64,000 nucleotides of DNA from Acetobacterium sp. KB-1 (GCF_003260995.1 NZ_CP030040.1:352978-416977), one strand, 5' to 3'. Numbered from the stretch's first letter, positions 1 through 11,017 are shown. Program-made: numbers and translations. The notes: generated by a model not told the origin, from the sequence alone.

Positions 1-178
1 TCCAGAGTTGTACGCCATTTTGCACCATACTGATAGCACAGGGAATAATGATGAATAAGGTCCACCAGCCGTCAAAAAATAGCTCAAAATTCCACAGACC
101 AAATACGTTTCCGGCAAAGCCAAGGCCGATAACGACTAATAATAGCCCCCACAACAAGTTGCCTACTCGATTTCTCAT
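1..178 (-). CDS. Partial LiaF/DUF5668-like membrane protein (N-terminal part)
   Basis: Reading the minus strand from an ATG at 178, preceded by an AAGGAGAG ribosome binding site, gives an open frame that runs off the window edge. The visible 59 residues form two hydrophobic segments, the first rich in Leu/Val/Gly (LLWGLLLVVIGLGFAG) and the second following a FFDGWW motif. This spacing resembles the small transmembrane region shared by LiaI/LiaF-like envelope-stress proteins (DUF5668). The family call comes from the residue pattern only. The C-terminal domain that would confirm it lies outside the window. Confidence 0.55.
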   Translation of the reverse strand, partial: MRNRVGNLLWGLLLVVIGLGFAGNVFGLWNFELFFDGWWTLFIIIPCAISMVQNGVQLW

Positions 179-364
179 TTTTCTCTCCTTTTTTTAAAGT
201 TACTTTATTATAGCACGCTTCTGATAAAATTTCATTCTTCCTGGATTTATTCAAGTGAGAAAATAATTCAGTCAGAGGGCTTATAGTAATTGACTTAATG
301 AAATAGGGTAGGTAAAATGGTAGAAAGAGGATCTAAGAATAGATGATAATCGAAAGAGGATCTT

Positions 365-826
365 TTGAATTTAAAACAGAGAGCAGTCGATTATGTGAGA
401 TCGACAATGGAGGATAGTAACATGGGGTTAGAGAGTGTTTTATATAAATGCGACCGGGGAGTAGATCTTAAACAATTACGGCTAAAGCCCTGGGCGGTAG
501 CTTCTGAAGTGATGGGTCGGTTTAAAAAAACGAACCAGATTCATCGCTGGTTCTTAGAAAATATTCAAAATGGGGTTGATGATGGGCGGTTTTATCTGGT
601 GGAAGAATACCAGTTTAAAAAGCTTTACAGGCTATGTACCACGGTGGATAGCAATCCTGAGCGGGCAGAAGAATTGTTACCTACTTTAAAAGGATTTGAT
701 ATTGGCAGTGCTAAATATGATGAGGTCTATTATGAGAACCTCAGCAAGGTGCTTATTATTTTAAGACATATTAATAATACCTTCGATTTTAATAATAACG
801 ATTTGGTCTATAGTAGTTCTCATTAA
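365..826 (+). CDS. Hypothetical protein, 153 aa
   Basis: Soluble protein of 153 residues with no signal peptide, membrane segment or motif that I recognise. It starts at a TTG with an AGAGGA ribosome binding site 7-9 nt upstream; the next in-frame Met codons lie well inside the protein. The 12-mer GAAAGAGGATCT occurs twice just upstream (about 325 and 353), so the ribosome binding site is part of a short direct repeat. A terminator hairpin follows the stop. The gene stands alone between a divergent membrane protein and the chemoreceptors, so context gives no function. Confidence 0.6.
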   Translation: MNLKQRAVDYVRSTMEDSNMGLESVLYKCDRGVDLKQLRLKPWAVASEVMGRFKKTNQIHRWFLENIQNGVDDGRFYLVEEYQFKKLYRLCTTVDSNPERAEELLPTLKGFDIGSAKYDEVYYENLSKVLIILRHINNTFDFNNNDLVYSSSH

Positions 827-864
827 TTTAGTAGAATTTTAGGTGCCGCTACAAATTTTGTCAG

Positions 865-903
865 GCCGGCTGAATTTCTCATCAGCTGGCTATTCTTTTT
901 TTT
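865..903 (+). terminator. Rho-independent terminator
   Basis: A 9-bp stem (GCCGGCTGA pairing with TCAGCTGGC, one G-U pair) with an 8-nt loop is followed by TATTC and a run of eight T. It ends the transcript of the 153-aa gene. Confidence 0.75.
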
Positions 904-1209
904 AAACACGACAATAAAATTATCGTAAAAAATTAAATAGAACTAAAGTAAGCCGGGTTAATGACGATAGTATATAAGTGGCAAATGAAAATAACCGTAT
1001 ACGAAAAATGAAATGACAATTGTAATTCAACAATTAATCCGCTAAACGATTGATCATGAGTTAGCTGCCTTATTCGATGCCGATAAAGAAAAAGGTAGCA
1101 ACGCTTTTTTTTATTGAGGATTGCGGTTTAATTATTCGATGAAAGATGGGTATAAATTAGGATATAAGCGTTATATTATATTGAAGTAAAATTTAGGAGG
1201 AGAAAAAGG
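904..1209 (+). promoter_or_regulatory. Upstream region of the first chemoreceptor, possible SigD box
   Basis: No gene is seen here. GCCGATAA at 1079-1086 matches the -10 box of the flagellar/chemotaxis sigma factor SigD (sigma-28). No TAAA box lies at the usual 15-nt spacing upstream, so the promoter call is weak. The ribosome binding site of the following gene is AGGAGGAG at 1196-1203. Confidence 0.25.
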
Positions 1210-3540
1210 ATGAAGCATGAGAAGAGTTTGTTGTCAAAGATCCTGGTAACGGTTGTTTTGCCTGTAGCAATTGTATTTTGTATCGTAGCAGGTATTGCAA
1301 TGATGGTTACAAGTCAAAGTTATGACCAGTTTACAGGTATTCAAAACAGCTTATTATTAGTTTATGTAATCGGTTTAGTTGTTATTGTTGGTGTGATCGC
1401 TTTAGGAATGAAAGAAGTTTCAAACAGAATCGCCAGTCTGGCAGTGGTTGCTAACCGAATGGCAGAAGGTGATCTTGAAAGTGGACTTGGATCTGAGAAA
1501 CCTCAGGATCAGTTGGGTGAAATCAGTTATGCGTTATCATTGATTGCTGAAAATATTAAAATTCAATCAGAAATGGCCGCTAAGCTGGCAGTTGGTGATT
1601 TTTCAGCAATCATCAGCCCACAGTCAGACAAGGACCAGATGGGAAATAGTTTATCAGCAGTTCAAAAGTCGGTGGGAAAACTACTCGATTATCTTAATAT
1701 GATGCCGGATTTGGTTGAGAACAAAGAGTATTTTGATCGGAATATTGAAAATGACATGAAGGGTGATTATAAAAAAGCACTTGCGCAGGCAAATCAGGCT
1801 ATGGAGACAGTCACCTCAAATATGGAATACTATTTAGCCATTCTGGATGCCCTGCCTTACCGTGTGACTACTACGGACAAAAATATGAAAATGGTCTTTG
1901 TCAATAAAATTCTTGAAGATCTGATGAAGTTGACCGGTACGGCTGAAAAGAGAGAAGATATTCGCGGCGCGGATTGCCATAGCTGTAATCTGGAGATGTG
2001 TCATACCGAAAACTGTGGCGTAACGATGTTAAATGGCAGTGGGGATCAACTGAATGAACTTGGCTATGCCGAGTATCGCTTTGAATTTATGGATCGATAC
2101 TACCGGATGGATACCATGAACCTCATAAACAAATACGGTGAAAAGATCGGTTATGTTGAAGTATCTCATGATACAACACCGGTAATGAGTGTCAATAATT
2201 ATCGGAGCGAAGCGGTAGTTCGACTGGCTGACAACCTGCATCGATTATCATTGGGAAATCTTGATCTTGATTTGCATGTAGATGAACCGGGACAATATAC
2301 TAACGAAGTCTATGACCAGTTTAAAGCAATTGGGGACAGCTTAACAGAGGTTAAAAGTACTATCGGTAATCTCATTGATGATGCCAGCATGCTAACGCAT
2401 GCAGCAATTGAGGGACAACTTGATGCCAGAGCCGATGAAACAAAATTCGAAGGCTCTTGGCAGGAACTGATCAGCGGGATGAACAGCATTCTTGGTGAAA
2501 TAGCAAAACCCCTCAAAGAAGTTTCGGATGTGATGGATGAAATAACTAACGGAAATCTAAATGTGAGTGTAAATGGTTCTTACAGCGGTAGTTTTGAAAC
2601 GTTAAAACAAGCTGTCAATTCAATGGGGAGCGGATTTGAAAAAATAGTGGGAGAAATTTCCACCGTTACAGAAGAAATTGGTAATGGAAATCTCAACTTA
2701 GAGAATGTCAGCTCATTCGGAGGGGATTTTAATAAAATTTCTGATGCCCTTAATACCATTATTGCAACCCTGAACTCACTGCTTGGAGATATTAATCATG
2801 CCGCTGAGCAGGTAAACGCCGGAGCCAATCAGGTGTCCGACAGCAGCCAGGCCCTGGCTCAGGGTTCTACCGAACAGGCTAGCTCGATCCAGGAACTAAC
2901 CGCATCCATAGCAGAAATAGCTGACCAAACGAAGAACAACGCCGTCAATGCGAACAAGGCCAGGGAATTGGCGACAAATGTGATGGGCAATGCTGATAAA
3001 GGTAACCATCAAATGACCGAGATGCAGCAGTCAATGGTGGAAATTAACAAGTCATCCGAAGATATTTCCAAGATCATCAAGGTAATTGACGATATTGCCT
3101 TCCAGACCAATATTTTAGCGCTTAACGCGGCTGTGGAAGCAGCCCGGGCCGGTCAGCATGGCAAAGGCTTTGCTGTGGTAGCCGAAGAAGTCCGCACCCT
3201 GGCTGCCCGTAGTGCTGACGCTGCCAAAGAAACAACCGTTTTAATAGAAGGTTCCATTAACAAGGTGGCGGTCGGTACAAAAATTGCCGATGAAACGGCC
3301 AGTGCGTTAGATGAAATTGTAGGCGGTATTACCCAAGTCAATGACTTAGTCGACTACATCGCCACGGCCTCTAATGAACAAGCCACCGGCATCGCCCAGA
3401 TTAATATGGGTGTTGAGCAGGTTGCTCAGGTCGTGCAGCAGAATTCGGCGACAGCTGAACAGAGTGCTGCTGCCAGCGAAGAACTTTCAGGACAATCAAT
3501 TTTGTTAAAACAAATGATTGATCAGTTTCAACTGAGATAA
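1210..3540 (+). CDS. Methyl-accepting chemotaxis protein with cytoplasmic Cys-rich PAS domain
   Basis: Chemoreceptor of 776 residues that should signal to CheA/CheW and flagella. Two membrane helices (about 10-32 and 45-66) are separated by only about 12 residues, so there is no extracellular sensor domain. A HAMP domain follows (about 67-120). A PAS-like domain (about 205-325) carries Cys256, Cys259, Cys264 and Cys269. HAMP-like repeats and the long coiled-coil signalling domain (about 530-776) with the conserved hairpin tip ([20 protein letters not shown]) complete the protein. Sensing is therefore likely cytoplasmic, and the cysteines may bind a metal, cluster or redox ligand (inference). 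It is a paralogue of the next gene; the final 240 codons are almost identical in DNA. Confidence 0.93.
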   Translation: MKHEKSLLSKILVTVVLPVAIVFCIVAGIAMMVTSQSYDQFTGIQNSLLLVYVIGLVVIVGVIALGMKEVSNRIASLAVVANRMAEGDLESGLGSEKPQDQLGEISYALSLIAENIKIQSEMAAKLAVGDFSAIISPQSDKDQMGNSLSAVQKSVGKLLDYLNMMPDLVENKEYFDRNIENDMKGDYKKALAQANQAMETVTSNMEYYLAILDALPYRVTTTDKNMKMVFVNKILEDLMKLTGTAEKREDIRGADCHSCNLEMCHTENCGVTMLNGSGDQLNELGYAEYRFEFMDRYYRMDTMNLINKYGEKIGYVEVSHDTTPVMSVNNYRSEAVVRLADNLHRLSLGNLDLDLHVDEPGQYTNEVYDQFKAIGDSLTEVKSTIGNLIDDASMLTHAAIEGQLDARADETKFEGSWQELISGMNSILGEIAKPLKEVSDVMDEITNGNLNVSVNGSYSGSFETLKQAVNSMGSGFEKIVGEISTVTEEIGNGNLNLENVSSFGGDFNKISDALNTIIATLNSLLGDINHAAEQVNAGANQVSDSSQALAQGSTEQASSIQELTASIAEIADQTKNNAVNANKARELATNVMGNADKGNHQMTEMQQSMVEINKSSEDISKIIKVIDDIAFQTNILALNAAVEAARAGQHGKGFAVVAEEVRTLAARSADAAKETTVLIEGSINKVAVGTKIADETASALDEIVGGITQVNDLVDYIATASNEQATGIAQINMGVEQVAQVVQQNSATAEQSAAASEELSGQSILLKQMIDQFQLR

Positions 3541-3575
3541 AAATAGAATCAGAACTTTTATCCTCAGTCATTTTG

Positions 3576-3610
3576 AATAACATTAGGAATTACCTAATGT
3601 TATTCTTTTT
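3576..3610 (+). terminator. Rho-independent terminator
   Basis: A perfect 12-bp stem (AATAACATTAGG with its complement), a 5-nt loop and a CTTTTTC tail lie 36 nt after the chemoreceptor stop. The rest of the gap up to 3844 shows no gene. It should hold the promoter of the second receptor, but I cannot assign -35/-10 boxes securely. Confidence 0.85.
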
Positions 3611-3844
3611 CATAAGTGGATCGAAATAACACCAGAAAGTTAAGGTGAAACAAAATTTGAAGTTGAGTTTACTATAAATATCATATATAATGTTGTCCAT
3701 ATATAAATTATTGTAGCGAAACGCCCTAGCTGTGAAACGCAACAGTATTGATTGCAATATCGTTTAGCGATATAACCCTTCAAAGAAAAGTGGTGGAGAA
3801 TAAAAGAAGTAGCTTCAAATTATCTCAATCTCAAGGAGGAAAGA

Positions 3845-6154
3845 ATGGAACATAAAAAGAGTTTGCTGTCAAAAGTTCTATTGACAGTTGTGCTGCCGGT
3901 AGTCTTGATATTCTGCGCAACGGCGGGCATTGCAATGTCTGTTGTCAGTCAAAATTTTAATCAGTTTGGGGAGATCCAGAATAATATCGTACTGATTTTT
4001 GGCATTGGTTTAGTTGTAATGGTTGGTGTAAGTGTACTTGGCATAAAGGGAATATCGAGTCGCTTAACCAGCCTGGCCGAGACTGCCAATCGGTTGTCAG
4101 AGGGAGACGTTGAAGTCGTTTACGAATCTGGCCCCCCTCAAGATCAGTTAGGTGAAGTTGCTTATGCCCTTTCGGGTTTGGCAAAGAATATGCAGTTGCA
4201 GTCTGAAGCGGCGGTTAAATTAGCTAAGGGTGATCTATCAGTTATGATCTCGCCGTTATCTGATAAGGATGTGCTGGGTAACAATCTGCTAGAGATTCAG
4301 TCATCCATAAAAAGGGTGAATGATTACCTGATGCAGTTGCCTGAACGTGTAAAAAAAGAAGCGGACCTGGAAAATAAACTGGAACCCGAAATTATTGGTG
4401 ATTATAAAACTGGGATCGAACATGTGAACCAGGCCATCCAAACGGTGGCCGACAAACGCGATTACTTTCAGGCAATTCTTGATGCGATGCCGTACCGCAT
4501 TACGGTTGTTGATACAGATTTGAAGTGGACATTTATAAATAAAACCCTTCAAGACCTGAGAATAGCTACCGGAAGAGAAGGCGAACGGGAAACACTTTAT
4601 GGTGATGATTGTTGCAAGTCAAACCTTGACATGTGTAAAAATGAGGATTGTGGCGTCAAGGCTTACCGAAAAACAGGCCGAATTGAATTTCCGTTTCCAT
4701 ATCGTGGTGGTCATTATCGTATGGACACGACGCCAATTATTGATAAACATGGTGACACCATTGGTTATGTTGAAACCTCGTTTAATACGACCGGAACGAT
4801 GAGTGTTAACAATTATTCGAAGACCGAAATTACTCGGCTGGCGGATAATTTAAGACGTTTATCAGAAGGAAATCTCGATTTTGATTTGGATGTTCAGGAA
4901 CCGGATGAGCACACTCAGGAGGTTTATGAACAGTTTAAAGCCATCGAAACAAATTTACATGAAGTGAAAGATTCCATCGACAGTCTCATTAGTGATGCTA
5001 TCATCTTGACGACGGCCGCAATGCAGGGAGATTTGGATGTTCGGGCCGATGAAACCAAATTCAGCGGCTCCTGGAACGAACTGATCAGTGGCATGAATGG
5101 CATACTTGGTGTTATGGCAAAGCCGATGGAAGAAGTCGCTAATGTGATGGATGCCATCGCTAGTGGCAATCTTGATGTGATGGTTGAAGGTTATTATCAG
5201 GGCAGTTTTGATGTCTTAAAACAGGCTGTCAATGAAATGGGTAGCAACTTTAAAACGATTGTGACAGAAATTTCCACCGTTACCGGAGCCATCAGCAATG
5301 GGAATCTTAATTTAGAGAATGTCAGAGCTTTTGGCGGTGACTTTAATGCGATTTCTGATGCCCTCAATACCATCATTGAAACTTTGAACTCGTTGCTTGG
5401 AGATATCAATCATGCATCCGAACAGGTTAATGCCGGGGCCAATCAGGTATCTGACAGCAGTCAGGCCCTGGCTCAGGGTTCTACCGAACAGGCTAGCTCG
5501 ATCCAGGAACTAACCGCATCCATAGCAGAAATAGCTGACCAAACGAAGAACAACGCCATCAATGCGAACAAGGCCAGAGAATTGGCGACAAATGTGATGG
5601 GAAATGCTGACAAAGGAAACGCTCAGATGACAGAGATGCAGCAATCAATGGTGGAAATTAACAAGTCATCCGAAGATATTTCCAAGATCATCAAGGTGAT
5701 TGACGATATTGCCTTCCAGACCAATATTTTAGCGCTTAACGCGGCAGTGGAAGCAGCCCGGGCCGGACAGCATGGCAAAGGCTTTGCTGTGGTAGCTGAA
5801 GAAGTTCGCACCCTGGCTGCCCGTAGTGCTGAAGCTGCCAAAGAAACAACCGTTTTAATAGAAGGTTCCATCAACAAGGTGGCGGTCGGTACAAAAATTG
5901 CCGATGAAACGGCCAGTGCGTTAGATGAAATTGTTGGCGGTATTACCCAAGTCAATGACTTAGTCGACTACATCGCCACGGCCTCCAATGAACAGGCCAC
6001 CGGCATCGCTCAGATTAATATGGGTGTTGAGCAGGTTGCTCAGGTTGTGCAGCAGAATTCGGCAACAGCCGAAGAGAGTGCCGCTGCCAGTGAAGAATTG
6101 TCTGGCCAATCGATCTTGTTAAAACAGATGATCGACCAGTTTTCGCTGCGTTAA
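3845..6154 (+). CDS. Methyl-accepting chemotaxis protein, tandem paralogue
   Basis: Second chemoreceptor, 769 residues, with the same architecture as its upstream neighbour: two N-terminal membrane helices with a minimal outer loop, HAMP, PAS-like domain (about 205-320), further HAMP-like repeats and the methyl-accepting signalling domain. Its PAS domain keeps Cys256, Cys264 and Cys269, but the fourth cysteine is at 257, not 259. The N-terminal halves have clearly diverged while the C-terminal signalling domains are nearly identical. That pattern suggests different ligands read out through one shared output. AAGGAGG lies 6-7 nt before the ATG. It probably has its own promoter, because a terminator separates the two genes. 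Confidence 0.93.
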   Translation: MEHKKSLLSKVLLTVVLPVVLIFCATAGIAMSVVSQNFNQFGEIQNNIVLIFGIGLVVMVGVSVLGIKGISSRLTSLAETANRLSEGDVEVVYESGPPQDQLGEVAYALSGLAKNMQLQSEAAVKLAKGDLSVMISPLSDKDVLGNNLLEIQSSIKRVNDYLMQLPERVKKEADLENKLEPEIIGDYKTGIEHVNQAIQTVADKRDYFQAILDAMPYRITVVDTDLKWTFINKTLQDLRIATGREGERETLYGDDCCKSNLDMCKNEDCGVKAYRKTGRIEFPFPYRGGHYRMDTTPIIDKHGDTIGYVETSFNTTGTMSVNNYSKTEITRLADNLRRLSEGNLDFDLDVQEPDEHTQEVYEQFKAIETNLHEVKDSIDSLISDAIILTTAAMQGDLDVRADETKFSGSWNELISGMNGILGVMAKPMEEVANVMDAIASGNLDVMVEGYYQGSFDVLKQAVNEMGSNFKTIVTEISTVTGAISNGNLNLENVRAFGGDFNAISDALNTIIETLNSLLGDINHASEQVNAGANQVSDSSQALAQGSTEQASSIQELTASIAEIADQTKNNAINANKARELATNVMGNADKGNAQMTEMQQSMVEINKSSEDISKIIKVIDDIAFQTNILALNAAVEAARAGQHGKGFAVVAEEVRTLAARSAEAAKETTVLIEGSINKVAVGTKIADETASALDEIVGGITQVNDLVDYIATASNEQATGIAQINMGVEQVAQVVQQNSATAEESAAASEELSGQSILLKQMIDQFSLR

Positions 6155-6175
6155 GTCAATCAGGAAAATAAAGAC

Positions 6176-6209
6176 AAAAAGACCACCTTGTGATGAGGTG
6201 GTCTTTTTA
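6176..6209 (+). terminator. Rho-independent terminator
   Basis: AAAGACCACCT pairs with AGGTGGTCTTT around a short TGTGATG loop, followed by a T run. It lies 22 nt after the second chemoreceptor. An in-frame ATG at 6190 falls inside the hairpin, so the next gene is better started at 6226. Confidence 0.88.
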
Positions 6210-6225
6210 TAGAAGGGAGATCAGC

Positions 6226-7545
6226 ATGAATCGATTAATTGCCAAACTGATACTTTTTACCGACTCAAATCAGAAAAATTTACTTAAACAAATGGGACAG
6301 CTCTATGAACGTTTTTACAAAGATGAGGATTCTAAGGAAGAACTGATTGCTGAGAGTTATCGCCAGATAAAAACGCTGCTGGAAATAGCTACAGATTTTG
6401 GATTTGACCGCAACCTCTGGCATCACTATCTGACCTTTTTACTGATCACCAATGAAAATCCATTCAGTCTGACCTGTGAAAAGGTGGGGAAAAAAGAAGG
6501 TAGTGTTAATTATTTTGCTCAGAACGATTGTAAAATTTTTAAGGATCTTTTTGATTTCGATTTTACTGAGTTGGAGTCCGTATTGGGGATTGATTGCTTT
6601 ACCCGGATTTCAGATTACCAGGCTATCCGAAAGCCGGAATTCATGTACAATCAGAACGTCAGTGAAAAAGTGAAAGAACTGAGCCTAAAACTGGCGGCAT
6701 CAGCAAATGAACAGCTATTTTTTGATGAGATTACACGGTTTTATCAAGACTTTGGGGTGGGTATGTTTGGCCTGAATAAAGCCTTTCGGATTACTCCCAA
6801 AGCCGATAACACCGGGGTAATTTTTAATCCGATCAATAACATGGATAAGGTCATGCTGGCAGATCTGGTTGGATACGAAAGTCAGAAACAAAAGCTTGTC
6901 GAAAACACCAAGGCCTTTGTCGAAGGGCGAAAAGCAAACAATGTGTTGTTGTTCGGGGATAGTGGTACCGGGAAGTCCACCAGTATCAAAGCTATCGTCA
7001 ACGAATTCTATCATCAGGGACTGCGGATGATTGAAATCTACAAGCATCAATTTCGAGATTTATCAAATGTCATTGCCCAGATAAAAAATCGGAACTATCG
7101 GTTTATTATTTACATGGATGATCTTTCCTTTGAGGAATTTGAGATCGAATATAAGTTTCTCAAAGCAGTTATTGAAGGCGGTGTGGAAACAAAACCGGAT
7201 AATATTTTGATTTATGCTACCTCAAATCGACGCCATTTGATTCGGGAAACCTGGAATGACCGAAATGATCTGGAAGCAAACGGGGATATCCACCGGTCAG
7301 ACACGATGCAAGAAAAACTGTCGCTAGTGAATCGCTTTGGGGTCAGTATTTTTTACGAACGTCCCAGTCAGAAACAGTATTTTAAAATTGTGGCGGAGCT
7401 GGCCAAGCGAGAAGGTCTTGAGATATCTGAAGAAGTTCTTTCTCAGGAAGCCAATAAATGGGAACTACAGCATGGTGGGATTTCTGGTCGAACTGCTCAG
7501 CAATTTATCAATCATTTGCTTTCGATCAGTGTAGAGGATGATTAA
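6226..7545 (+). CDS. DUF815-type AAA+ ATP-binding protein
   Basis: Protein of 439 residues. Its C-terminal half is an AAA+ P-loop module with Walker A GDSGTGKST (about 244-252) and Walker B IIYMDD. The half-length helical N-terminal region and the sequence around the P-loop fit the DUF815 family of bacterial ATPases, whose role is not established. The start at 6226 has GAAGGGAGA just upstream; the longer frame from 6190 would begin within the preceding terminator. It stands alone, with no partner gene in the same transcript. Confidence 0.85.
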   Translation: MNRLIAKLILFTDSNQKNLLKQMGQLYERFYKDEDSKEELIAESYRQIKTLLEIATDFGFDRNLWHHYLTFLLITNENPFSLTCEKVGKKEGSVNYFAQNDCKIFKDLFDFDFTELESVLGIDCFTRISDYQAIRKPEFMYNQNVSEKVKELSLKLAASANEQLFFDEITRFYQDFGVGMFGLNKAFRITPKADNTGVIFNPINNMDKVMLADLVGYESQKQKLVENTKAFVEGRKANNVLLFGDSGTGKSTSIKAIVNEFYHQGLRMIEIYKHQFRDLSNVIAQIKNRNYRFIIYMDDLSFEEFEIEYKFLKAVIEGGVETKPDNILIYATSNRRHLIRETWNDRNDLEANGDIHRSDTMQEKLSLVNRFGVSIFYERPSQKQYFKIVAELAKREGLEISEEVLSQEANKWELQHGGISGRTAQQFINHLLSISVEDD

Positions 7546-7791
7546 TTCGATCAGGGCCAACTTACTTCAATAAGGCTTAAAAAATAAGATCTGGTCAAAA
7601 AAGTGACACTTAATTTTGCTCCAGGTATTTTTATCGTCATAATCTGCGTAAATTTTAGTAATTTGGATATCTATAAAGTAAAGGGTTAAAAGATAGAAAA
7701 GATGATAAAGATTGATGGCTGGCATACGCAAGGCTATTGAGTTAAAAAATTTGCGATTGTTTTAATTGAAAAAAAGAACAGGAGAAAGAAA

Positions 7792-9429
7792 ATGAAAATT
7801 AAATTTTTAGGAGCAGCACTATCTGTCACTGGTTCCTGCCATCTTGTGACTACCGAGCACTGTAAATTCCTCCTGGACTGCGGTTTGTTTCAGGGCAGCG
7901 AAGCTCTGGAAGAGCTAAATAATCAGGCGTTTGACTTCAACCCGAAAGAGATCGATTTTATCATTTTGAGTCATGCCCATATTGATCATTGTGGTCGGAT
8001 TCCCTTACTTGTTAAACAGGGATTCAGCGGGCAGATTTACAGTACCGGGGCAACAGCCGAGATCGCTGATATCTTGCTTCAGGATAGCGGCACGATTCAT
8101 GTAACGGATGCTAAATGGATCAACAGGCGAACAGCACGTTCCGGACAGCCGCTGGTTTCGCCTCTTTATACCCAGGAAGATGCCGCCCGCTGCATCCAGT
8201 ATTTTTTCCCGGTGGCATACGGACAGTGTTTTCAGGTTAATCCCCAGATCAGGATCCGGCTTAATGAAGCAGGCCATATCCTGGGGGCTGCAATCATCGA
8301 GATTTGGATTGCGGAAGGCGGAAAAACCACTAAGCTGGTCTACTCAGGGGATATTGGAGCAAGTAATCAACGGATGTTAAATGATCCGACTCTGATCGCT
8401 GAGGCAGATTATCTAATCATGGAAACGACTTATGGGGATCGCACCCATGAAACCCGGTGGGAAAGCGGGAAGCGTTTTCTTGATATCGTTTTTAAAACCG
8501 TTGCTCGGGGGGGGACCGTGGTAGTACCGGCTTTTGCTCTGGGTCGAACCCAGGATCTGATTCATGAGCTGGAAGTGTTTTATGATAACCACGAGCTGTA
8601 TCAGAATCAGCTTGATAAGGTCAAGGTCTATGTTGACAGTCCACTGGCCACCGATGCGACTGAAATTTTCCGCAAAAATGCCCATTACTTCAATGACTAT
8701 ATAAAGGAACGGATCAAAAAAGGGGATGAACTTTTCTATTTCAGAAATTTAAGTTTTACAAAAAGCATTGATGAGTCTAAGGCCTTAAACGAGAATACAT
8801 CACCTAAGATCATTATTTCTTCCAGCGGCATGGCTGATGCTGGCCGGGTACAACATCATTTAAAACACAACCTCTGGAAACCCCAATCAAGTATTGTTTT
8901 TGCCGGGTACCAGGCCGAGGGGACCATTGGACGGGCCATCACCAGCGGGGAAAAATATATTAGAATTTTGCGAGAACGGATCCGAGTAAATGCTGAAATC
9001 TATTTTCTGGAAGGATTCTCTGCCCATGCCGACAAAAATGATCTACTGAAGTGGTTGTCCGGATTTAAAGAAAAACCCAAGAAAATTTTCCTGGTTCACG
9101 GCGAAGAAGAAGCGAAGAAAAGCTTTGCCAATACAGCAAAAAACACATTGGGATTTGATTGCACCGTAGTCGAGGATGTTTCCGAATACGATCTTGATAA
9201 TGAAACCGTAATGGTAGATGGCATTAAAAATCGGATTGATACCAAAAATCAGATCAATAAATTAAAAGACAATCTGGACGACATCCATAATGAGTTAGGC
9301 AATCTACTGGCTATTCCGGGGATCGGGATAAAGGGGTCCTTTCTGGATGAGAAGCGAGAGGATCTCGCGGTATTGACCAGAGATTTGGAAAAAACCTGTG
9401 AAAAACTCAAGACCGTTATCAACAAATAG
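7792..9429 (+). CDS. MBL-fold / beta-CASP RNA-type metallo-hydrolase
   Basis: Protein of 545 residues in the YSH1/CPSF-73-like group. The metallo-beta-lactamase core begins at residue 1 and carries the zinc motif HAHIDH (about 61-66), with further ligands in EAGHILGA and YSGDIG. The beta-CASP insert and the GFSAHAD and LVHGEE motifs follow. These families are two-zinc nucleases acting on RNA. The last ~90 residues form a charged, coiled-coil-like tail not needed for the fold. Ribosome binding site AGGAGAAAG lies before the ATG. The 246-bp gap upstream shows no gene. Substrate in vivo is unknown. Confidence 0.88.
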   Translation: MKIKFLGAALSVTGSCHLVTTEHCKFLLDCGLFQGSEALEELNNQAFDFNPKEIDFIILSHAHIDHCGRIPLLVKQGFSGQIYSTGATAEIADILLQDSGTIHVTDAKWINRRTARSGQPLVSPLYTQEDAARCIQYFFPVAYGQCFQVNPQIRIRLNEAGHILGAAIIEIWIAEGGKTTKLVYSGDIGASNQRMLNDPTLIAEADYLIMETTYGDRTHETRWESGKRFLDIVFKTVARGGTVVVPAFALGRTQDLIHELEVFYDNHELYQNQLDKVKVYVDSPLATDATEIFRKNAHYFNDYIKERIKKGDELFYFRNLSFTKSIDESKALNENTSPKIIISSSGMADAGRVQHHLKHNLWKPQSSIVFAGYQAEGTIGRAITSGEKYIRILRERIRVNAEIYFLEGFSAHADKNDLLKWLSGFKEKPKKIFLVHGEEEAKKSFANTAKNTLGFDCTVVEDVSEYDLDNETVMVDGIKNRIDTKNQINKLKDNLDDIHNELGNLLAIPGIGIKGSFLDEKREDLAVLTRDLEKTCEKLKTVINK

Positions 9430-9450
9430 AACAATAATCTTAAAAAGTCT

Positions 9451-9485
9451 AAAACACCTGTCGGCTTGACGTCGGCAGGTGTTTT
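9451..9485 (+). terminator. Rho-independent terminator
   Basis: AAAACACCTG pairs with CAGGTGTTTT, with a second short CGG/GTCGG pairing inside. The arm ends in four T. It lies 22 nt after the metallo-hydrolase stop. Confidence 0.8.
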
Positions 9486-9528
9486 CGATAGAATGGGATA
9501 ATTATTAGTTTAAAAGGAGACGAAGATC

Positions 9529-10944
9529 ATGCCGGTCAATTCATTTGAAGATTATCCGATGTCCTGGAAACCGACGTTAAACGATAAGGTTAAACCGCTT
9601 TATCTCTCCCTGGCCCGCCAGTTGGAGCAGGATATTAAAGAGGGTCAGCTGCTGCCCGGAACAAAACTGCCGCCCCAGCGGGAATTGGCAGATTTTCTTG
9701 ATATTAACGTCAGCACCGTGTCCAAAGCCTGTAAGGTCTGTGAATTAAAAGGCCTCCTCAGTGCCACGGTCGGAAGCGGCACCTTTGTTTCCTTTGATGC
9801 GCTGGCAAATGCTTACCTATTGCCGGATGATAAACCACGAAATTTGATTGAGATGGGGGCAGTTTTCCCAGATACCGCCACCTTTGGACCATTAATCGGT
9901 TGTTTAAAAGAAATACTCAACGAAGCGGATGCCGATAAACTGCTAAATTACAGCCGCCCTAATGCCAATATCTGGTTAAAAGATACAGCGATTAAGCTAA
10001 TGGAAAAAGGAGGCTTTTGTCCAGAACCGGAGAGTATCTTATTTTCTAATGGCGGCCAAAATGCCATTACGGCCATTCTTGCTGGGCTGTGCCGTCACAG
10101 CGATAAAATTGGGGCCGATCCCCACACCTATTCCGGGCTTAAAACGACTGCTTCGATGCTTGGTATCCAGCTAACCCCGATCCGTCATCGTGATGGGGAA
10201 ATGGACGATGAAGCACTGCTTGATGCCTGCCGTAATGAAAATATCAAAGGTGTTTATCTGATTCCGGACAATCACAACCCGACCACTCATACCATGTCTA
10301 CTGATCGGCGCAGGGCTTTGGCCCAAACCGCCAGAGATCAGGGGATCTTTATCATCGAAGACGGTGCCTACCATTTGCTTAGTCAAAATATTCTGCCGGC
10401 GGTGGCCTCTTTTGCACCGGACCATACCATCTATATCGCCAGCATGTCAAAAACGCTGGCCCCTGGCTTACGTATGGCCTATGTGTCAGTGCCTTTGGCT
10501 TATCGAAAGCCGGTGTCAAAAGCGCTGTATAATCTAAATATATCGGTGTCGCCGTTAATGGCAGTGCTGGCGGCCCGGGTTATCGTTTCCGGACAGCTGG
10601 ATCAATTTATAATAAGTCACCAGCAGAATGCCAGACAGCGCAATAAGTTGGTAAACTGCTACTTACGGGACTTCACCTGTCATGGTAATGAAACGGGAAT
10701 ATTTCGTTGGCTGGAGTTGCCGGGAACCATTAGTGGATCGGATTTTGAAGCACTGGCAATGGAAAAGGGGGTTCGAATTTACGGCGCTGAGCGATTTACC
10801 GTTGGAAATAACGTGCCCATCCGTGCTGTGCGGATGTCTGTTTGTGCTCCGGAAACCCTGGCCGAACTGGAACAGGGAATGATAATTTTAAAAAAACCTT
10901 CTCGATCAGCTGTAAGATTTTTAATTTGTACGCCATACATTTAA
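9529..10944 (+). CDS. MocR/PdxR-type regulator (GntR HTH + aminotransferase fold)
   Basis: Protein of 471 residues. A GntR winged helix lies at about 20-95 (GTKLPPQRELADFLDINVST), joined to a fold-type I aminotransferase domain with the PLP-lysine motif SMSKTLAPGLRMAY. MocR-type proteins use PLP or its amino acid adducts as ligand and usually control transport or synthesis genes next door. Here azlCD follows 73 bp downstream on the same strand, so an amino-acid-linked control of that exporter is likely (inference). The ATG at 9529 has an AAAAGGAGA ribosome binding site. The last codons run into a terminator hairpin. Confidence 0.88.
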   Translation: MPVNSFEDYPMSWKPTLNDKVKPLYLSLARQLEQDIKEGQLLPGTKLPPQRELADFLDINVSTVSKACKVCELKGLLSATVGSGTFVSFDALANAYLLPDDKPRNLIEMGAVFPDTATFGPLIGCLKEILNEADADKLLNYSRPNANIWLKDTAIKLMEKGGFCPEPESILFSNGGQNAITAILAGLCRHSDKIGADPHTYSGLKTTASMLGIQLTPIRHRDGEMDDEALLDACRNENIKGVYLIPDNHNPTTHTMSTDRRRALAQTARDQGIFIIEDGAYHLLSQNILPAVASFAPDHTIYIASMSKTLAPGLRMAYVSVPLAYRKPVSKALYNLNISVSPLMAVLAARVIVSGQLDQFIISHQQNARQRNKLVNCYLRDFTCHGNETGIFRWLELPGTISGSDFEALAMEKGVRIYGAERFTVGNNVPIRAVRMSVCAPETLAELEQGMIILKKPSRSAVRFLICTPYI

Positions 10945-10965
10945 TTTATTGTGTGGCGTATTTTT
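10929..10965 (+). terminator. Terminator hairpin overlapping the MocR stop codon
   Basis: TACGCCA (10929-10935) pairs with TGGCGTA (10954-10960), followed by TTTTT. The MocR stop (10942-10944) sits in the loop. Translating ribosomes would cover the hairpin, so termination may depend on translation. Confidence 0.65.
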
Positions 10966-11017
10966 GCGTGATAAAATAAGGCTCAAATTAAACTGCGGGT
11001 GAAGGGAGTAAGTCATA

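Noticed and set aside
1060..1209. c-di-GMP (GEMM) riboswitch before the first chemoreceptor
   Set aside because: AAAAAGGTAGCAACGC looked suggestive, but the conserved GEMM core and tetraloop helices are not present. The same search before the second receptor also failed.
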